Source: an uncultured Planctomycetaceae bacterium (GTDB lineage Bacteria > Planctomycetota > Planctomycetia > Pirellulales > Pirellulaceae). From it: 58,529 nt of DNA. Shown here piece after piece: positions 43,519 to 51,636 of the stretch. Both the position numbers and the translations under genes were made by a program. The notes beneath the pieces are model-generated. The model did no database searches, was not told the origin of the DNA, and worked only from the letters and a program-made list of their open reading frames with translations. How positions within the stretch are numbered: position 1 is the stretch's first letter; the number at the start of each line of letters is the position of its first letter. The stretch lies in NCBI GenBank assembly GCA_903863885.1, contig CAIPEB010000090.1, positions 1 through 58,529 on the forward strand. The letters are read 5' to 3'.

Positions 43519-44262
43519 ATGTCGTCCCGTCACCTCCCGCAATCCCTTGAAAGCTCGGCGCCGGCCGTCCTGTCGTCTTTGCTGAATTGCGACTTTGGCA
43601 GGCTGGCGCAGGAAGTCGAGGACCTCGAGGCGGCGGGAGTAGCGGGTTTCCATCTGGATGTGATGGACGGCCATTTCGTGCCCAACCTGACATTCGGGAT
43701 GCCGATCGTGGCCGCCGTGCGGAAGCTCACGCGACTGCCCCTGGACGTCCACCTGATGATCTCGGATCCACAGCGTTATCTGCGGGATTTCCAGCGCGCG
43801 GGAGCGAATCTGATCACTTTCCACGTGGAAGCCGTGGCGGATCCTCGCCCCCTGCTTGAGGAAATCCACGAACTGGGAATGGGCGGGGGAGTTGCGATAA
43901 ACCCCGCCACGCCGTTACATTCCGTCGAGCACTGCCTGGACTTGTGCGATATGGTGCTGGTCATGAGCGTTCCGGCCGGCTTCGGCGGACAGCAGTTCGA
44001 CCAAAGTGCAATTGACCGCCTGCGGCAACTGCGTCAACAGGCCCACCCCGGCCTGCTGCTGGAAGTGGACGGAGGCATCAGCGACCGGACGATCGGCGAC
44101 TGCTGGCGGGCCGGGGCCCGGATGTTCGTCGTCGGATCGGCGATGTTCCGGCACCCTCCCTACAAAGACTACATGCACCGGCTGAAGTTGGCGGCCGGCG
44201 ATTGTGACGGCGACGGCGGCGACCATGACACGCCCCGAAGCTGCCATTCGACCCACCCTTGA
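43519..44262 (+). CDS. rpe: Ribulose-phosphate 3-epimerase
   Basis: The 247-residue product is Rpe: LSSLLNCDFGRLAQEV, GFHLDVMDGHFVPNLTFG (Asp and His metal ligands), LDVHLMISDPQRYL, GVAINPATPLHSVEH, MSVPAGFGGQQF and LEVDGGISDRTIG. It interconverts ribulose-5-phosphate and xylulose-5-phosphate. The usual VMTVNPGFGGQ reads LVMSVPAGFGGQ here. The C-terminus has about 25 extra polar residues. Start at 43519 (MSSRHLPQSL) chosen over an ATG 30 nt upstream; neither has a strong ribosome site. Confidence 0.92.
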   Translation: MSSRHLPQSLESSAPAVLSSLLNCDFGRLAQEVEDLEAAGVAGFHLDVMDGHFVPNLTFGMPIVAAVRKLTRLPLDVHLMISDPQRYLRDFQRAGANLITFHVEAVADPRPLLEEIHELGMGGGVAINPATPLHSVEHCLDLCDMVLVMSVPAGFGGQQFDQSAIDRLRQLRQQAHPGLLLEVDGGISDRTIGDCWRAGARMFVVGSAMFRHPPYKDYMHRLKLAAGDCDGDGGDHDTPRSCHSTHP

Positions 44263-44292
44263 TATCCCCAACCGATCGAGGTTGAAACGACG

Positions 44293-45117
44293 GTGACGAC
44301 GACGATGACGAAACGGCAAAAACGCGGCGTGCCTGAGGGACTCTGGGAGCGGTGTCCCGGATGCCAGACATCCATCTATCGCAAAGAAGCGGAGAGGCGG
44401 CTGAACGTCTGCCCGCACTGCGAGTACCACTTCTACGTTCCCGCGGCCGATCGGATCCGGCAACTGCTCGACGAAGGCACCTTTGAGGAATGCGATGCGC
44501 ATCTGCGTCCGACCGACCCGCTGGGGTTCAAGGACCGCAAGGCGTATATCGACAAGTTGCATGACGAGCAGGAGCGCACCGGCCTGCTTGACGCCGCCAT
44601 GACCGGAACCGGCATGATCCGAGCGCGCCGCGTCGCATTCGGCATGACGGACTCCGCGTTCTTCATGGGAAGCATGGGATCGGTGGTCGGCGAACGGCTC
44701 ACCCGGCTGATTGAGCGGGCGACTCAGCAGAAGCTCCCCCTGATCATCGTCAGCGGATCGGGAGGCGGCGCGAGAATGCACGAAGGCATCCTGTCGCTGA
44801 TGCAAATGGCCAAAGTCTCGGCAGCCCTCGCAAGATTCGATTCCGCCGGCGGGCTGTTCATATCGGTGCTCACGAACCCGACCATGGGCGGCGTGGCCGC
44901 CAGCTTCGCATCGCTCGGCGATGTCGTGTTCGCCGAACCGAAAGCCCTCATCGGCTTCGCCGGGCCGCGCACGATCAAAGCCACCATCAAGATCGAACTG
45001 CCCAAGGGATTCCAGACCAGCGAGTTCCTGCTGGAGCACGGCTTCATCGATCGAATCGTCCATCGCGAAAAGCTCAAGAGCGAAATCGCGCGCACGATCG
45101 ACTACTGCGGAAAATGA
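44293..45117 (+). CDS. accD: Acetyl-CoA carboxylase carboxyltransferase subunit beta
   Basis: The 274-residue product has the AccD zinc finger (CPGCQTSIY...CPHCEYHF) and carboxyltransferase motifs: [67 protein letters not shown] and [15 protein letters not shown]. It transfers the carboxyl group to acetyl-CoA to make malonyl-CoA. GTG at 44293 is used; ATG at 44305 is four codons further. accA is elsewhere. It lies 30 bp after rpe. Confidence 0.93.
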   Translation: MTTTMTKRQKRGVPEGLWERCPGCQTSIYRKEAERRLNVCPHCEYHFYVPAADRIRQLLDEGTFEECDAHLRPTDPLGFKDRKAYIDKLHDEQERTGLLDAAMTGTGMIRARRVAFGMTDSAFFMGSMGSVVGERLTRLIERATQQKLPLIIVSGSGGGARMHEGILSLMQMAKVSAALARFDSAGGLFISVLTNPTMGGVAASFASLGDVVFAEPKALIGFAGPRTIKATIKIELPKGFQTSEFLLEHGFIDRIVHREKLKSEIARTIDYCGK

Positions 45118-45177
45118 CTTAACCGCCGCCCCCGTTTTTCGACGCACTCCAGTCCCGTTGGGGATAAGGCAGACGCA

Positions 45178-46149
45178 ATGGGCTTCCTCGACCGACTCAA
45201 GGCCGTCTTTGGCTCCCGGAATAAAAGCACGGATCGGGACAAGGAACCGAGCAAGGACAGGGCGAAGGCCGCGGGCAAAGCCAGGAACAAAGGAAAAGCC
45301 AAGAAACTCGACGTCGATGCGCGGTTCGAACTGCTGCGCGAGGCCATTTCCGGCACCATGTCCAGTTTCTACATGGCGCGGGATCGCCAGAGCGGCGAAA
45401 TCGTCGGCCTGAAAATCGCCGACCCGGAAAAAGTCGATGCTTTCGAAGCGAGATTCAAAGGCCTGAACAAGCCGTCCGAAGGCGAAATCGCCGTCGAGAT
45501 GAAACACCCGAATATTGTGGAGACTTTCGAGTACGGCCTCACCACCAAAGGCCTGCGTTACGTCATCATGGAGTACCTTGCCGGCCCCGGCCTGAATACG
45601 CTGATCGCCACCCAGGCCCCGATCCTGGACGGAAACCGAGTCGCGCTGATCCGCCAGATGGCCGAAGCGATCGACTATGTGCACCGCGCCGAGTTCATCC
45701 ACCGGGACATCTGTCCGAGAAATTTCATCTGCACTCCGGATGCAAGCGGCCTCAAGCTGATTGACTTCGGGCTGACACTGCCGAATACCAAGACGTTTCT
45801 GCAGCCCGGAAATCGCACCGGCACGCCGATTTACATGGCGCCGGAAATAAGCCGCCGCCGCTGGACCGATCAGCGTCTCGATCTGTTCGCGTTCGGCGTC
45901 TCGGCCTACCAGCTCTGCACTTTCGAGTTTCCGTGGCCCGTTTTCGACAACCCGGCGTTGTCGGCGCTGCGATACGATACGGATCCGCCGCGCGATATCC
46001 TGGCCGTGCGGCCCGGCCTCCATCCGCAATTGGCCGCAGCCATCATGAAATGCCTCGCGGCCGACCCGAACCGGCGCCCCGCAACGGCCTCCGAAGTACT
46101 GCAAATGATCCGTGACGTGCGTTCTGAAACCGCGGACGCCGGCAACTAG
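45178..46149 (+). CDS. Soluble serine/threonine protein kinase without Gly-rich loop
   Basis: The 323-residue product starts with a basic Lys/Arg-rich tail (residues 5-45), then a kinase domain: Lys79 (VGLKIAD), Glu in GEIAVEMKHPNIV, catalytic loop IHRDICPRN (Asp177), DFG (Asp196, LIDFGLT) and APE (MAPEIS). The glycine-rich loop is missing; the region reads REAISGTMSSFYMARD. This may still allow catalysis or mark reduced ATP binding. No membrane segment. It follows accD by 60 bp; a regulatory link is not shown. Confidence 0.85.
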   Translation: MGFLDRLKAVFGSRNKSTDRDKEPSKDRAKAAGKARNKGKAKKLDVDARFELLREAISGTMSSFYMARDRQSGEIVGLKIADPEKVDAFEARFKGLNKPSEGEIAVEMKHPNIVETFEYGLTTKGLRYVIMEYLAGPGLNTLIATQAPILDGNRVALIRQMAEAIDYVHRAEFIHRDICPRNFICTPDASGLKLIDFGLTLPNTKTFLQPGNRTGTPIYMAPEISRRRWTDQRLDLFAFGVSAYQLCTFEFPWPVFDNPALSALRYDTDPPRDILAVRPGLHPQLAAAIMKCLAADPNRRPATASEVLQMIRDVRSETADAGN

Positions 46150-46223
46150 ACACCGGCGGGCGATCGCCGCAAGCAAGTCCAGAAGGTCCAGGTCACAATC
46201 GCTGCAACATGGAGACCTGATGC

Positions 46224-47168
46224 ATGGCCGTGGCGGATTTTCGCGAACGACTGCTGGAATGCCTCGGCGGCCCCTGGCCCGATCCGTCGCCGCTGAATGC
46301 GAAAGTGCTCGAAACCAAGGTCGTTGAATCCACGCAGGGTGACGGCTACCGCCTCGAAAAAGTCGAATACGACAACGAACCGGACGACCGCGTTGCAGCC
46401 CTGCTGCTGATTCCCTCGTCGTCCAGCCCCGCAAGACCGGTGCCCGGGATCTGCATCTGGCATCAGCACAACGGCGAATGGCATCTGGGAAAAAGCGAAC
46501 CGGCCGGACTCGCCGGAAACCCGATGCACCACACGGGCGTGGCTCTGGCCCGAGAGGGATACGCAGTGCTCTGCATCGATGCGATCGGTTTCGAGGATCG
46601 GCAGCGCAATTATCACCTGCAGGCCGGCAACCTCGAGAGATTCCTGTTCCTGAAATATGTCGTCGCGGGAAAGTGCATGGCCTGGAAGAATATCCTCGAC
46701 ATGCGGCGTGCCGTTGACTATTTGTCCAGCCGCGCTGAAGTGCGTGCCGACCGTCTCGGGTGTTATGGACATTCGATGGGCTCCACCCACACCTGGCTGG
46801 TGGGGCCGTGGGAACCACGCCTGAAGGCACTCGCAGGCAACTGCTGTCTGCCCACCTATGCCGGCATCCACAAGCACGAATTGCTGCACTGTTTCCCCAA
46901 CTTCGTCCCCGGACTGAACCGCTACGGCGACACGCCCGATATCGCGGCCCAGATCGCTCCTCGAGCACTGCATCTGAATTTCGGGGATCAGGATGACGGC
47001 AGCCCCATCGAAGAAGTCCATCGGGGAGTCGAGACGATCCAGCGTGCCTACCAGGCCCAGCATGCCGAGAACAGCTTCACCTGGTTCATCCAGGAAAACA
47101 CAGGCCACGTGCTGAGCCCCGAGATGTGGGAAAAGACCAGGACTTTCTTCGCCCGCCATCTCAAGTAG
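46224..47168 (+). CDS. Alpha/beta hydrolase (dienelactone hydrolase-like)
   Basis: The 314-residue product has the alpha/beta hydrolase core: PVPGICIWHQHNG (oxyanion-side strand), GYAVLCIDAIGFEDR, CYGHSMGSTHTWL with nucleophile Ser184, HLNFGDQDDGSP with an acidic residue, and ENTGHVLSP with His295. It has no signal peptide. Substrate unknown; likely an ester. It is the last core gene before the tRNA-Lys junction. Confidence 0.78.
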   Translation: MAVADFRERLLECLGGPWPDPSPLNAKVLETKVVESTQGDGYRLEKVEYDNEPDDRVAALLLIPSSSSPARPVPGICIWHQHNGEWHLGKSEPAGLAGNPMHHTGVALAREGYAVLCIDAIGFEDRQRNYHLQAGNLERFLFLKYVVAGKCMAWKNILDMRRAVDYLSSRAEVRADRLGCYGHSMGSTHTWLVGPWEPRLKALAGNCCLPTYAGIHKHELLHCFPNFVPGLNRYGDTPDIAAQIAPRALHLNFGDQDDGSPIEEVHRGVETIQRAYQAQHAENSFTWFIQENTGHVLSPEMWEKTRTFFARHLK

Positions 47169-47476
47169 CGCCCAATCCACCCGGGCCGCGACTGATCTCG
47201 AGTCACGCCATAAGACGCTCGTGACGCAGCTTGCAGAACGTGAGGCCCCAGCCGATCAGGTGGGGACTGCCGCAAGTTCGACGGGAGGCAGTTTCTTAAG
47301 TTGCGGATTGCCGCCGGACGCGGATGTGGTAGATTGGGATCGACGAATTGCTCGCGGCAACCGACGTCACCGATCCGCCTGCGATCTCCCGAACAGTCTT
47401 ACTGGGAGTCCGCTTCGGCCGCTCGTTGGTCCGCCGACAGCATTGCTGTCGTAAGCTGTTGCAGAATAACATTTTC
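47169..47476. other. Spacer upstream of tRNA-Lys half
   Basis: 308 bases with no supported gene. The part near 47443-47470 (TTGCTG ... GAATAAC) is a possible promoter of the former tRNA-Lys gene, weakly matched. No terminator for the hydrolase gene is obvious. Confidence 0.4.
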
Positions 47477-47514
47477 GAGGTTGTAGCTCAGTCGGTAGAG
47501 CAACGGACTTTTAA
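47477..47514 (+). tRNA. 5' half of tRNA-Lys(UUU), cut after the anticodon loop
   Basis: GAGGTTG (positions 1-7), TA, GCTC...GAGC (D-arm), A, the anticodon-stem strand ACGGA and the loop CTTTTAA with anticodon TTT (47510-47512). The expected TCCGT partner, T-arm and 3' acceptor strand are absent; the sequence continues GGGAAACTTATTG. The break is after position 38, the same place as in the tRNA-Ser half at 9280. To its right lies the prophage, so this is read as its attachment junction. Confidence 0.88.
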
Positions 47515-47520
47515 GGGAAA

Positions 47521-47603
47521 CTTATTGAGACTGGCGGTTCTGGAAAACGCGAAAAATGCCTTGTTTTCCAGTCTATTTGAGATTTTCGACCAGTCTCAAT
47601 AAG
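47521..47603. repeat. Nested inverted repeats beside tRNA-Lys break
   Basis: CTTATTGAGACTGG (47521-47534) and its exact reverse complement (47590-47603) enclose a second perfect pair, CTGGAAAAC (47540-47548) and GTTTTCCAG (47563-47571). A partial extra copy of the outer arm, CCAGTCTATTTGAG, lies at 47568-47581. The structure begins 7 nt after the tRNA break. It fits recombinase-binding sites of an attachment region. Confidence 0.7.
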
Positions 47604-47607
47604 CACC

Positions 47608-47628
47608 AAAAAACACCGTAAAACACCG
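47608..47628. repeat. Tandem AAACACCG repeats (candidate arm-type sites)
   Basis: AAACACCG at 47611-47618 and 47621-47628 are spaced 10 bp, one helical turn. They lie about 100 bp from the tRNA break. Arm-type integrase sites look like this, but binding is not shown. Confidence 0.4.
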
Positions 47629-47707
47629 CCTTCCGGTTGTCGGACAACCGCACTTCTCTTAAATCTAAACTCCGGCGCGCTAGATTCACTTTCCGCCGTC
47701 AGCGCAT

Positions 47708-47737
47708 AAAAAAACCCCACTGCGTTGGCAGCGGGGC
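47708..47737 (-). terminator. Rho-independent terminator (minus strand)
   Basis: On the minus strand CCCCGCTGCC...GCAGTGGGG forms a stem followed by seven T. It lies 20 nt beyond the stop of the gene at 47757-48077 and ends the outermost prophage transcript. Confidence 0.85.
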
Positions 47738-47756
47738 ATCGTGCGATCAGCGGGGC

Positions 47757-48077
47757 TTAGACCGTCTTTACAGATTGGAACTCTTTCCAGACGGACATAG
47801 CGCCTTCGGCGAAATCGCCTGGACATGTGGTCTTGAACGCTAGACCATACGACAAATCATGCGTTCTTCCGTTGTAGCGACGCTCCAGCCACGAGGAAAT
47901 ACCTGCGAGTTCCTCGTATGTCGCGGTGTTCTGCGCCCAAAGTACGCCAGCCTCGAAAGCCTCTTTGCGCCGTTTTTCACGCTGGGCTTCGTCCAACTCT
48001 CGCTCGCGGGCTCGATCCGCTGCGCGAGCAATCGATTCCGCCTGACTCTGTTGGAGTCTCTCTTTCCAGTCCGACAT
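47757..48077 (-). CDS. Prophage protein of unknown function (106 aa)
   Basis: The start at 48077 (MSDWKERLQQSQAES) follows CGAGG. The N-terminal half is a charged coiled-coil-like helix (ARAADRARERELDEAQREKR), followed by a globular part (EAGVLWAQNTATYEEL, WLERRYNGRTHDLSYG). No family recognised. It is the gene nearest the attachment junction, with its own terminator. Confidence 0.5.
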   Translation of the reverse strand: MSDWKERLQQSQAESIARAADRARERELDEAQREKRRKEAFEAGVLWAQNTATYEELAGISSWLERRYNGRTHDLSYGLAFKTTCPGDFAEGAMSVWKEFQSVKTV

Positions 48078-48251
48078 CGCATCCTCGTTTCTGCATGACG
48101 TGTGTTGTGTAGCCCAACTGCGAGCTACTTCTTTGGGCCATCGGCCCCCATACCTTGCCATGCCATGCCATGCGATATGCTGAATTGCCGATCTTTCGAT
48201 CGCGGCCAAATTGTAACGTGGTCGACACCGCAGGCAAGCATAATTTTCGAT

Positions 48252-48479
48252 TCACTTCCCGCCCGTCCAGGCCTTGCCCTCCACGGCGTGGAACCCAGGC
48301 GGAATCACCCGCGCCTGCGTGCCGTCCACCGCTCCGGCGTAGGCCGTGTGGAGTGTCACCGCCGCCCGTGCGACCTGCAGGGAAAGATGCCGGACGACCT
48401 CGTCGACCTGCCACCCGTTCCGCCCTGACCTGCTGATGTACGCTACCCCGAACTCGCTTGCGTAGTTGCTGCGACCCAT
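48252..48479 (-). CDS. Prophage protein of unknown function (75 aa)
   Basis: The ATG at 48479 (MGRSNYASEFGVAYI) follows TGAGGT. The 75-residue product ends with a short stretch KAWTGGK. No family, signal or membrane segment recognised. It lies just downstream of a minus-strand terminator. Confidence 0.45.
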   Translation of the reverse strand: MGRSNYASEFGVAYISRSGRNGWQVDEVVRHLSLQVARAAVTLHTAYAGAVDGTQARVIPPGFHAVEGKAWTGGK

Positions 48480-48512
48480 GTTCACGACCTCATATCAAGT
48501 TGAACCAAGAAA

Positions 48513-48543
48513 CAAAAAAAGCCCCAGGGGTTAGCTGGGGCTT
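48513..48543 (-). terminator. Rho-independent terminator (minus strand)
   Basis: On the minus strand AGCCCCAG, loop, CTGGGGCT is followed by seven T (A run at 48513-48520 on the plus strand). It would stop transcripts coming from the tape-measure side. Confidence 0.85.
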
Positions 48544-48651
48544 CATCACTCGAACTCGTCGGCGGTCCGTCCATGGGGCTGGATTCTGCCGCGCTGGGGT
48601 GCTGGCCGTCAAGACCAGGGTGGCACCGATCGGGTGTGGCTGTTCGGGCAT

Positions 48652-48837
48652 ACCCGATTTACCGCTGACGCCGACCGTCGCCCCGGCTCGGTCACGAGCA
48701 TCACCGTTACTTTTGCTCTCAATAGGTTCCGCCCGTTCGTCCGGAACCTTTTCCAGCGGTCTTCATCTCCCTGCCTTTATCCCACCTTCACGCTTGCGTT
48801 CCTTTGCAAGTCGCGCCTCCACCTGCTTGACGTTCAC
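48652..48837 (-). pseudogene. ParB/plasmid-replication-repressor-like fragment with in-frame TGA
   Basis: From a GTG at 48837 the frame reads MNVKQVEARLAKERKREGG, meets TGA at 48763-48765, and continues open as RPLEKVPDERAEP, then NGDARDRAGATVGVSGKSG. The R-D-x-A-G-x-x-x-G-V-S-G-K-S pattern recalls the helix-turn-helix region of ParB-like phage and plasmid proteins. The stop and missing N-terminus suggest a decayed fragment. The match is by eye and weak. Confidence 0.35.
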
Positions 48838-48859
48838 CGCTACCAGAGCGCGAGCGCGC

Positions 48860-48899
48860 AAAAAAAGCCCCGCCCGAGGATGCGACTACACGGGGGGGC
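48860..48899 (-). terminator. Terminator-like hairpin after the tape-measure operon
   Basis: On the plus strand GCCCC/CCC at 48867-48875 (one bulged G) pairs with GGGGGGGC at 48892-48899, and the minus strand carries a T run (48860-48866) after the stem. It lies 50 nt beyond the 47-residue gene. Confidence 0.65.
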
Positions 48900-48948
48900 C
48901 CTGCGCCGACTGGCGCTATGCTCCGGCATCCTGCCGGAAATGGATCGT

Positions 48949-49092
48949 TCAGCGCCGACAGTCGGGCGTGTCCGCCTGCGGGACCGTGGCGGGCTTGGGG
49001 ATCCGCCCTGACTCCACTAGTCTCCGGTACGTGGTCAGCGCCTGTTCAATCACCTGCCGATGGTCCGGTGCTGGTCGTTGGGTTTTCTTCAT
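48949..49092 (-). CDS. Small prophage protein coupled to tape measure gene (47 aa)
   Basis: Its ATG shares a base with the tape-measure stop (TGATG at 49090-49094), indicating translational coupling. The product MKKTQRPAPDHRQVIEQALT continues TTYRRLVESGR and ends TPDCRR. It is a short, basic, helical protein. No family recognised. Confidence 0.5.
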   Translation of the reverse strand: MKKTQRPAPDHRQVIEQALTTYRRLVESGRIPKPATVPQADTPDCRR

Positions 49093-51632
49093 CAGACGGC
49101 GTCCCTGCGTGCTTGGTTCCGCTGCATGGTCTGTAAGTTGATGGTCCCGAGTCGTGCGTTTAGGTCCGCCTGTATGCGTGCCCTCAGCATGGCGTCCCGC
49201 TGGTCTAGGTACGCGCTAACTTGGTTCGCGACGATGGCAGATACGCCGTTTAGGTTGTCGTTGATGGAGACTTGGACCGCGCGCCGGTCCTTCAGTTCGA
49301 CCTGCAGGCGTTTCTCGGCTTCTTTGCTGCTCTCGATCTTCTGGCGTTCGCTGCCGCCGAAGAACTTGTCGTAGCCTGCTGCCTCCGCTTTCCGAATGTC
49401 GGCGTCCTTCACGCCTTTGGTTTCCTCCTCGGTCCCGAGCGCCCGCAGGCGTTGGCGGTCCTTCTTCGACAAGGAGTCGTACCCGAACTCATCCGCCCGC
49501 TGCTTTGCCCTTATCGTCGCCTGCTGCTCCACCTCGCCCAGTTGGCCGAACCGCTCCTTGGAGGATTTCAAGTTTTCCTCGGCACCCGCGCCGGTCTCAC
49601 GCCGCAGTGCGATTTCTTCCTGAATGCCCTCGATCGACTTTTGGATGGAGTTGCTCCGGACGTCCGCCACCTGCTTCTCAACAGCGAGTCCATCACGGGT
49701 CAGGTCAGCCACTTTCTGGTGGAGTTCCGCAATTCGCTGCATTGCCGCTTCCTTCTCGGCGTACGACGAATCCGCCCCCAGGGAACCAGCGTAGCGCTGG
49801 GCGTCCCGCAGGTCACCCTTCGCAGTTTCCGTCGCCTGCTGGGCGACGTACTGCTTTTGCTGCACTTCAAAGGGAACCGCCCGAACCCGCTCGTCCCGCA
49901 TCATCCGGTTGAGCGCTGCGCCCTCCGCGTCGGTCGCCGCCGTCTGGGGCTTGAACCGGAGTGCGGCAGCGCGTTCCTGGAGCGCGTCCATCCGCCGCTG
50001 ACCGCTCCTGTCCTCTTGGAATGCGTCGATCCGCATCGACTGCCTGACGGCGCGTCGACTCTCCGCGATTGTCCGCAGTTGGTCGTCCGCCGAGACCTTG
50101 GCAGCGCCCTGGGCCTCGTTCCGCTGCTGCTGGTCGGTAAATGCGGCGTAGCGTCCCTCGGTCGCCTTCACCCGCGCCTTGCTCTCGCGCAGCCCCTTGA
50201 GTTCTGCGGCAGGTCCGAATGATATGGCGTCCCGTGCCCCCTGCGCCGGGAGCATGTCATCGGCCCAAGACATCGCGCCGACAGCGCCCTGAGCCACCTT
50301 TTCACGCCACGATCCAGGGGCAGCGCCTCCGCCGATGCCGTACTTTCTGGCGTCCCCGATCGTCTGGACGAAACTCACGACCGCCCCGATTGACGCAGCG
50401 ATCGCTGCCGCGAATGCCGCCACGGGTGCCGCGATACTACCACCTGCCGCTGCTCCCGCCGTGGTCGTAGCCGTGGTGCCACCTGCCGCTGCTGCTCCAC
50501 CGCCCATCAGCATCTTGCCCGCTACTGCCGCACCGCCGACCCCTGCCGCCGTGTTCGCCACATTGCCCACGGTGGACAGCGCCGACGCACCCTTGGAGAC
50601 GGTGCGCATGCCCGCCATGAGGTTACCGGCGTTCTTTGCCGTCGCCACCCCGCCGGACACCAGATCGAACACCGCCTGCACCTTAATCAGACCTCGGAGC
50701 AGCTTGTCCGTGTTTTCCTCGCCGACCAGCCCGAGCGCAGCGAACCCTCGGCCGAACCGCGCGATCGACTCGGTTGCAGCCACGAATCCCTCAGCCATCT
50801 TCACGCGTCCGGCGTGGATCTGACCCATAGCGCGTTCTTGCTCGCGCTGGGCGCTGCGGATCGCCTTGACGGAGTCCGCCTCCTCCTGCTCCGCCCGCTT
50901 TTTTGTATCGCGTGCCATCGACAGTTGGCGGGCGCGGTGCCGGTCGTGCAGGCGCTGCGCTTCGCGGTCCTGGGCGGTGTAGTGCGCGATCGTCTCCCGC
51001 ACCGTCTTCGCCGCCTCGGTCTGATCGGATGCCCGATACTTGGCCTCCAGGGTAGACAGTTGCTCAAGAGACTTCCGGCGGTCTTGTAGGAGTCGATCGC
51101 CGAAGGGCGTGGGGTTGGCGTTCATCACGCCGCTGACGCTCTGGAGGGCATCCAGCCGCTGCGTGGTATTCGCCCGCTGCCGAGCCGCTGCTGCGTTCTG
51201 GCGGTCCTGCTCCCGCTTCGCTGCCGCCGCTTCCCGCGCTTTCTCGCGCAGGATCGATTCCCGCTCAATCCGATCTTCGCGCTCCTGCCGGAGACGCTCC
51301 TGCGTGTCGGCCGACTGCCGCTGACGTACTGGGGATCCGCCGGACGTCACGTAACTGGTGGACGGCGTCGACGTGGATCTCGATCGCACCGACGAGTCGA
51401 ACCCTTTCGCCGCCAGTGCGGACAGGTTTCCTATTTGTCCCTTCGCCCGCTCGATCTCCGTTAGGATCGATCGTGCTGCGGCCTTTTCCGTCTGCTCGAT
51501 AGATTTCCGCGCCTCGCCCAGCGCCTTCAGCAGTTCGGAGATCGTCCGCCCGGTGCGCGGATCGCCTTCGACGCCGAGCCGAAAGACTACGTCCCGTTCG
51601 CCGCCGCTGCTGCTGCTCTTGGATTTTGCCAT
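49092..51632 (-). CDS. Tape-measure-like phage tail protein
   Basis: The 846-residue product is mostly charged coiled coil (RERQRQSADTQERLRQE-type stretches, about residues 100-290) with a central hydrophobic Ala/Gly-rich region (about 375-425, including AAPVAAFAAAIAASIGAVVSF) and more coiled coil to the C-terminus. This is the usual layout of tape measure proteins, which set tail length and cross the membrane on DNA entry. It lacks a chaperone pair with frameshift upstream. It starts 5 bp after the gp7-like gene. Confidence 0.65.
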   Translation of the reverse strand: MAKSKSSSSGGERDVVFRLGVEGDPRTGRTISELLKALGEARKSIEQTEKAAARSILTEIERAKGQIGNLSALAAKGFDSSVRSRSTSTPSTSYVTSGGSPVRQRQSADTQERLRQEREDRIERESILREKAREAAAAKREQDRQNAAAARQRANTTQRLDALQSVSGVMNANPTPFGDRLLQDRRKSLEQLSTLEAKYRASDQTEAAKTVRETIAHYTAQDREAQRLHDRHRARQLSMARDTKKRAEQEEADSVKAIRSAQREQERAMGQIHAGRVKMAEGFVAATESIARFGRGFAALGLVGEENTDKLLRGLIKVQAVFDLVSGGVATAKNAGNLMAGMRTVSKGASALSTVGNVANTAAGVGGAAVAGKMLMGGGAAAAGGTTATTTAGAAAGGSIAAPVAAFAAAIAASIGAVVSFVQTIGDARKYGIGGGAAPGSWREKVAQGAVGAMSWADDMLPAQGARDAISFGPAAELKGLRESKARVKATEGRYAAFTDQQQRNEAQGAAKVSADDQLRTIAESRRAVRQSMRIDAFQEDRSGQRRMDALQERAAALRFKPQTAATDAEGAALNRMMRDERVRAVPFEVQQKQYVAQQATETAKGDLRDAQRYAGSLGADSSYAEKEAAMQRIAELHQKVADLTRDGLAVEKQVADVRSNSIQKSIEGIQEEIALRRETGAGAEENLKSSKERFGQLGEVEQQATIRAKQRADEFGYDSLSKKDRQRLRALGTEEETKGVKDADIRKAEAAGYDKFFGGSERQKIESSKEAEKRLQVELKDRRAVQVSINDNLNGVSAIVANQVSAYLDQRDAMLRARIQADLNARLGTINLQTMQRNQARRDAV

Positions 51633-51636
51633 GACT

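Larger units (their letters stand above)
48480..48948. other. Gene-poor stretch with two terminators and a broken gene
   Basis: 469 bases with no intact gene. It holds two intrinsic terminators on the minus strand (48513-48543, 48860-48899) and a ParB-like fragment with an in-frame stop (48652-48837). The rest shows nothing I recognise. Confidence 0.5.

Noticed and set aside
43915-46968. Very long open frame on the minus strand
   Set aside because: It lies opposite accD, a kinase and a hydrolase with clear motifs; its own translation is Arg/Cys-rich and lacks motifs, so it is a GC-driven shadow.
47477-47628. Group I intron or permuted tRNA-Lys
   Set aside because: No 3' half is found on either side within several hundred bases and no intron core is seen; phage genes follow instead.
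48763-48765. Selenocysteine codon in the ParB-like fragment
   Set aside because: No convincing SECIS-like hairpin directly after the TGA and no selenoprotein family match.
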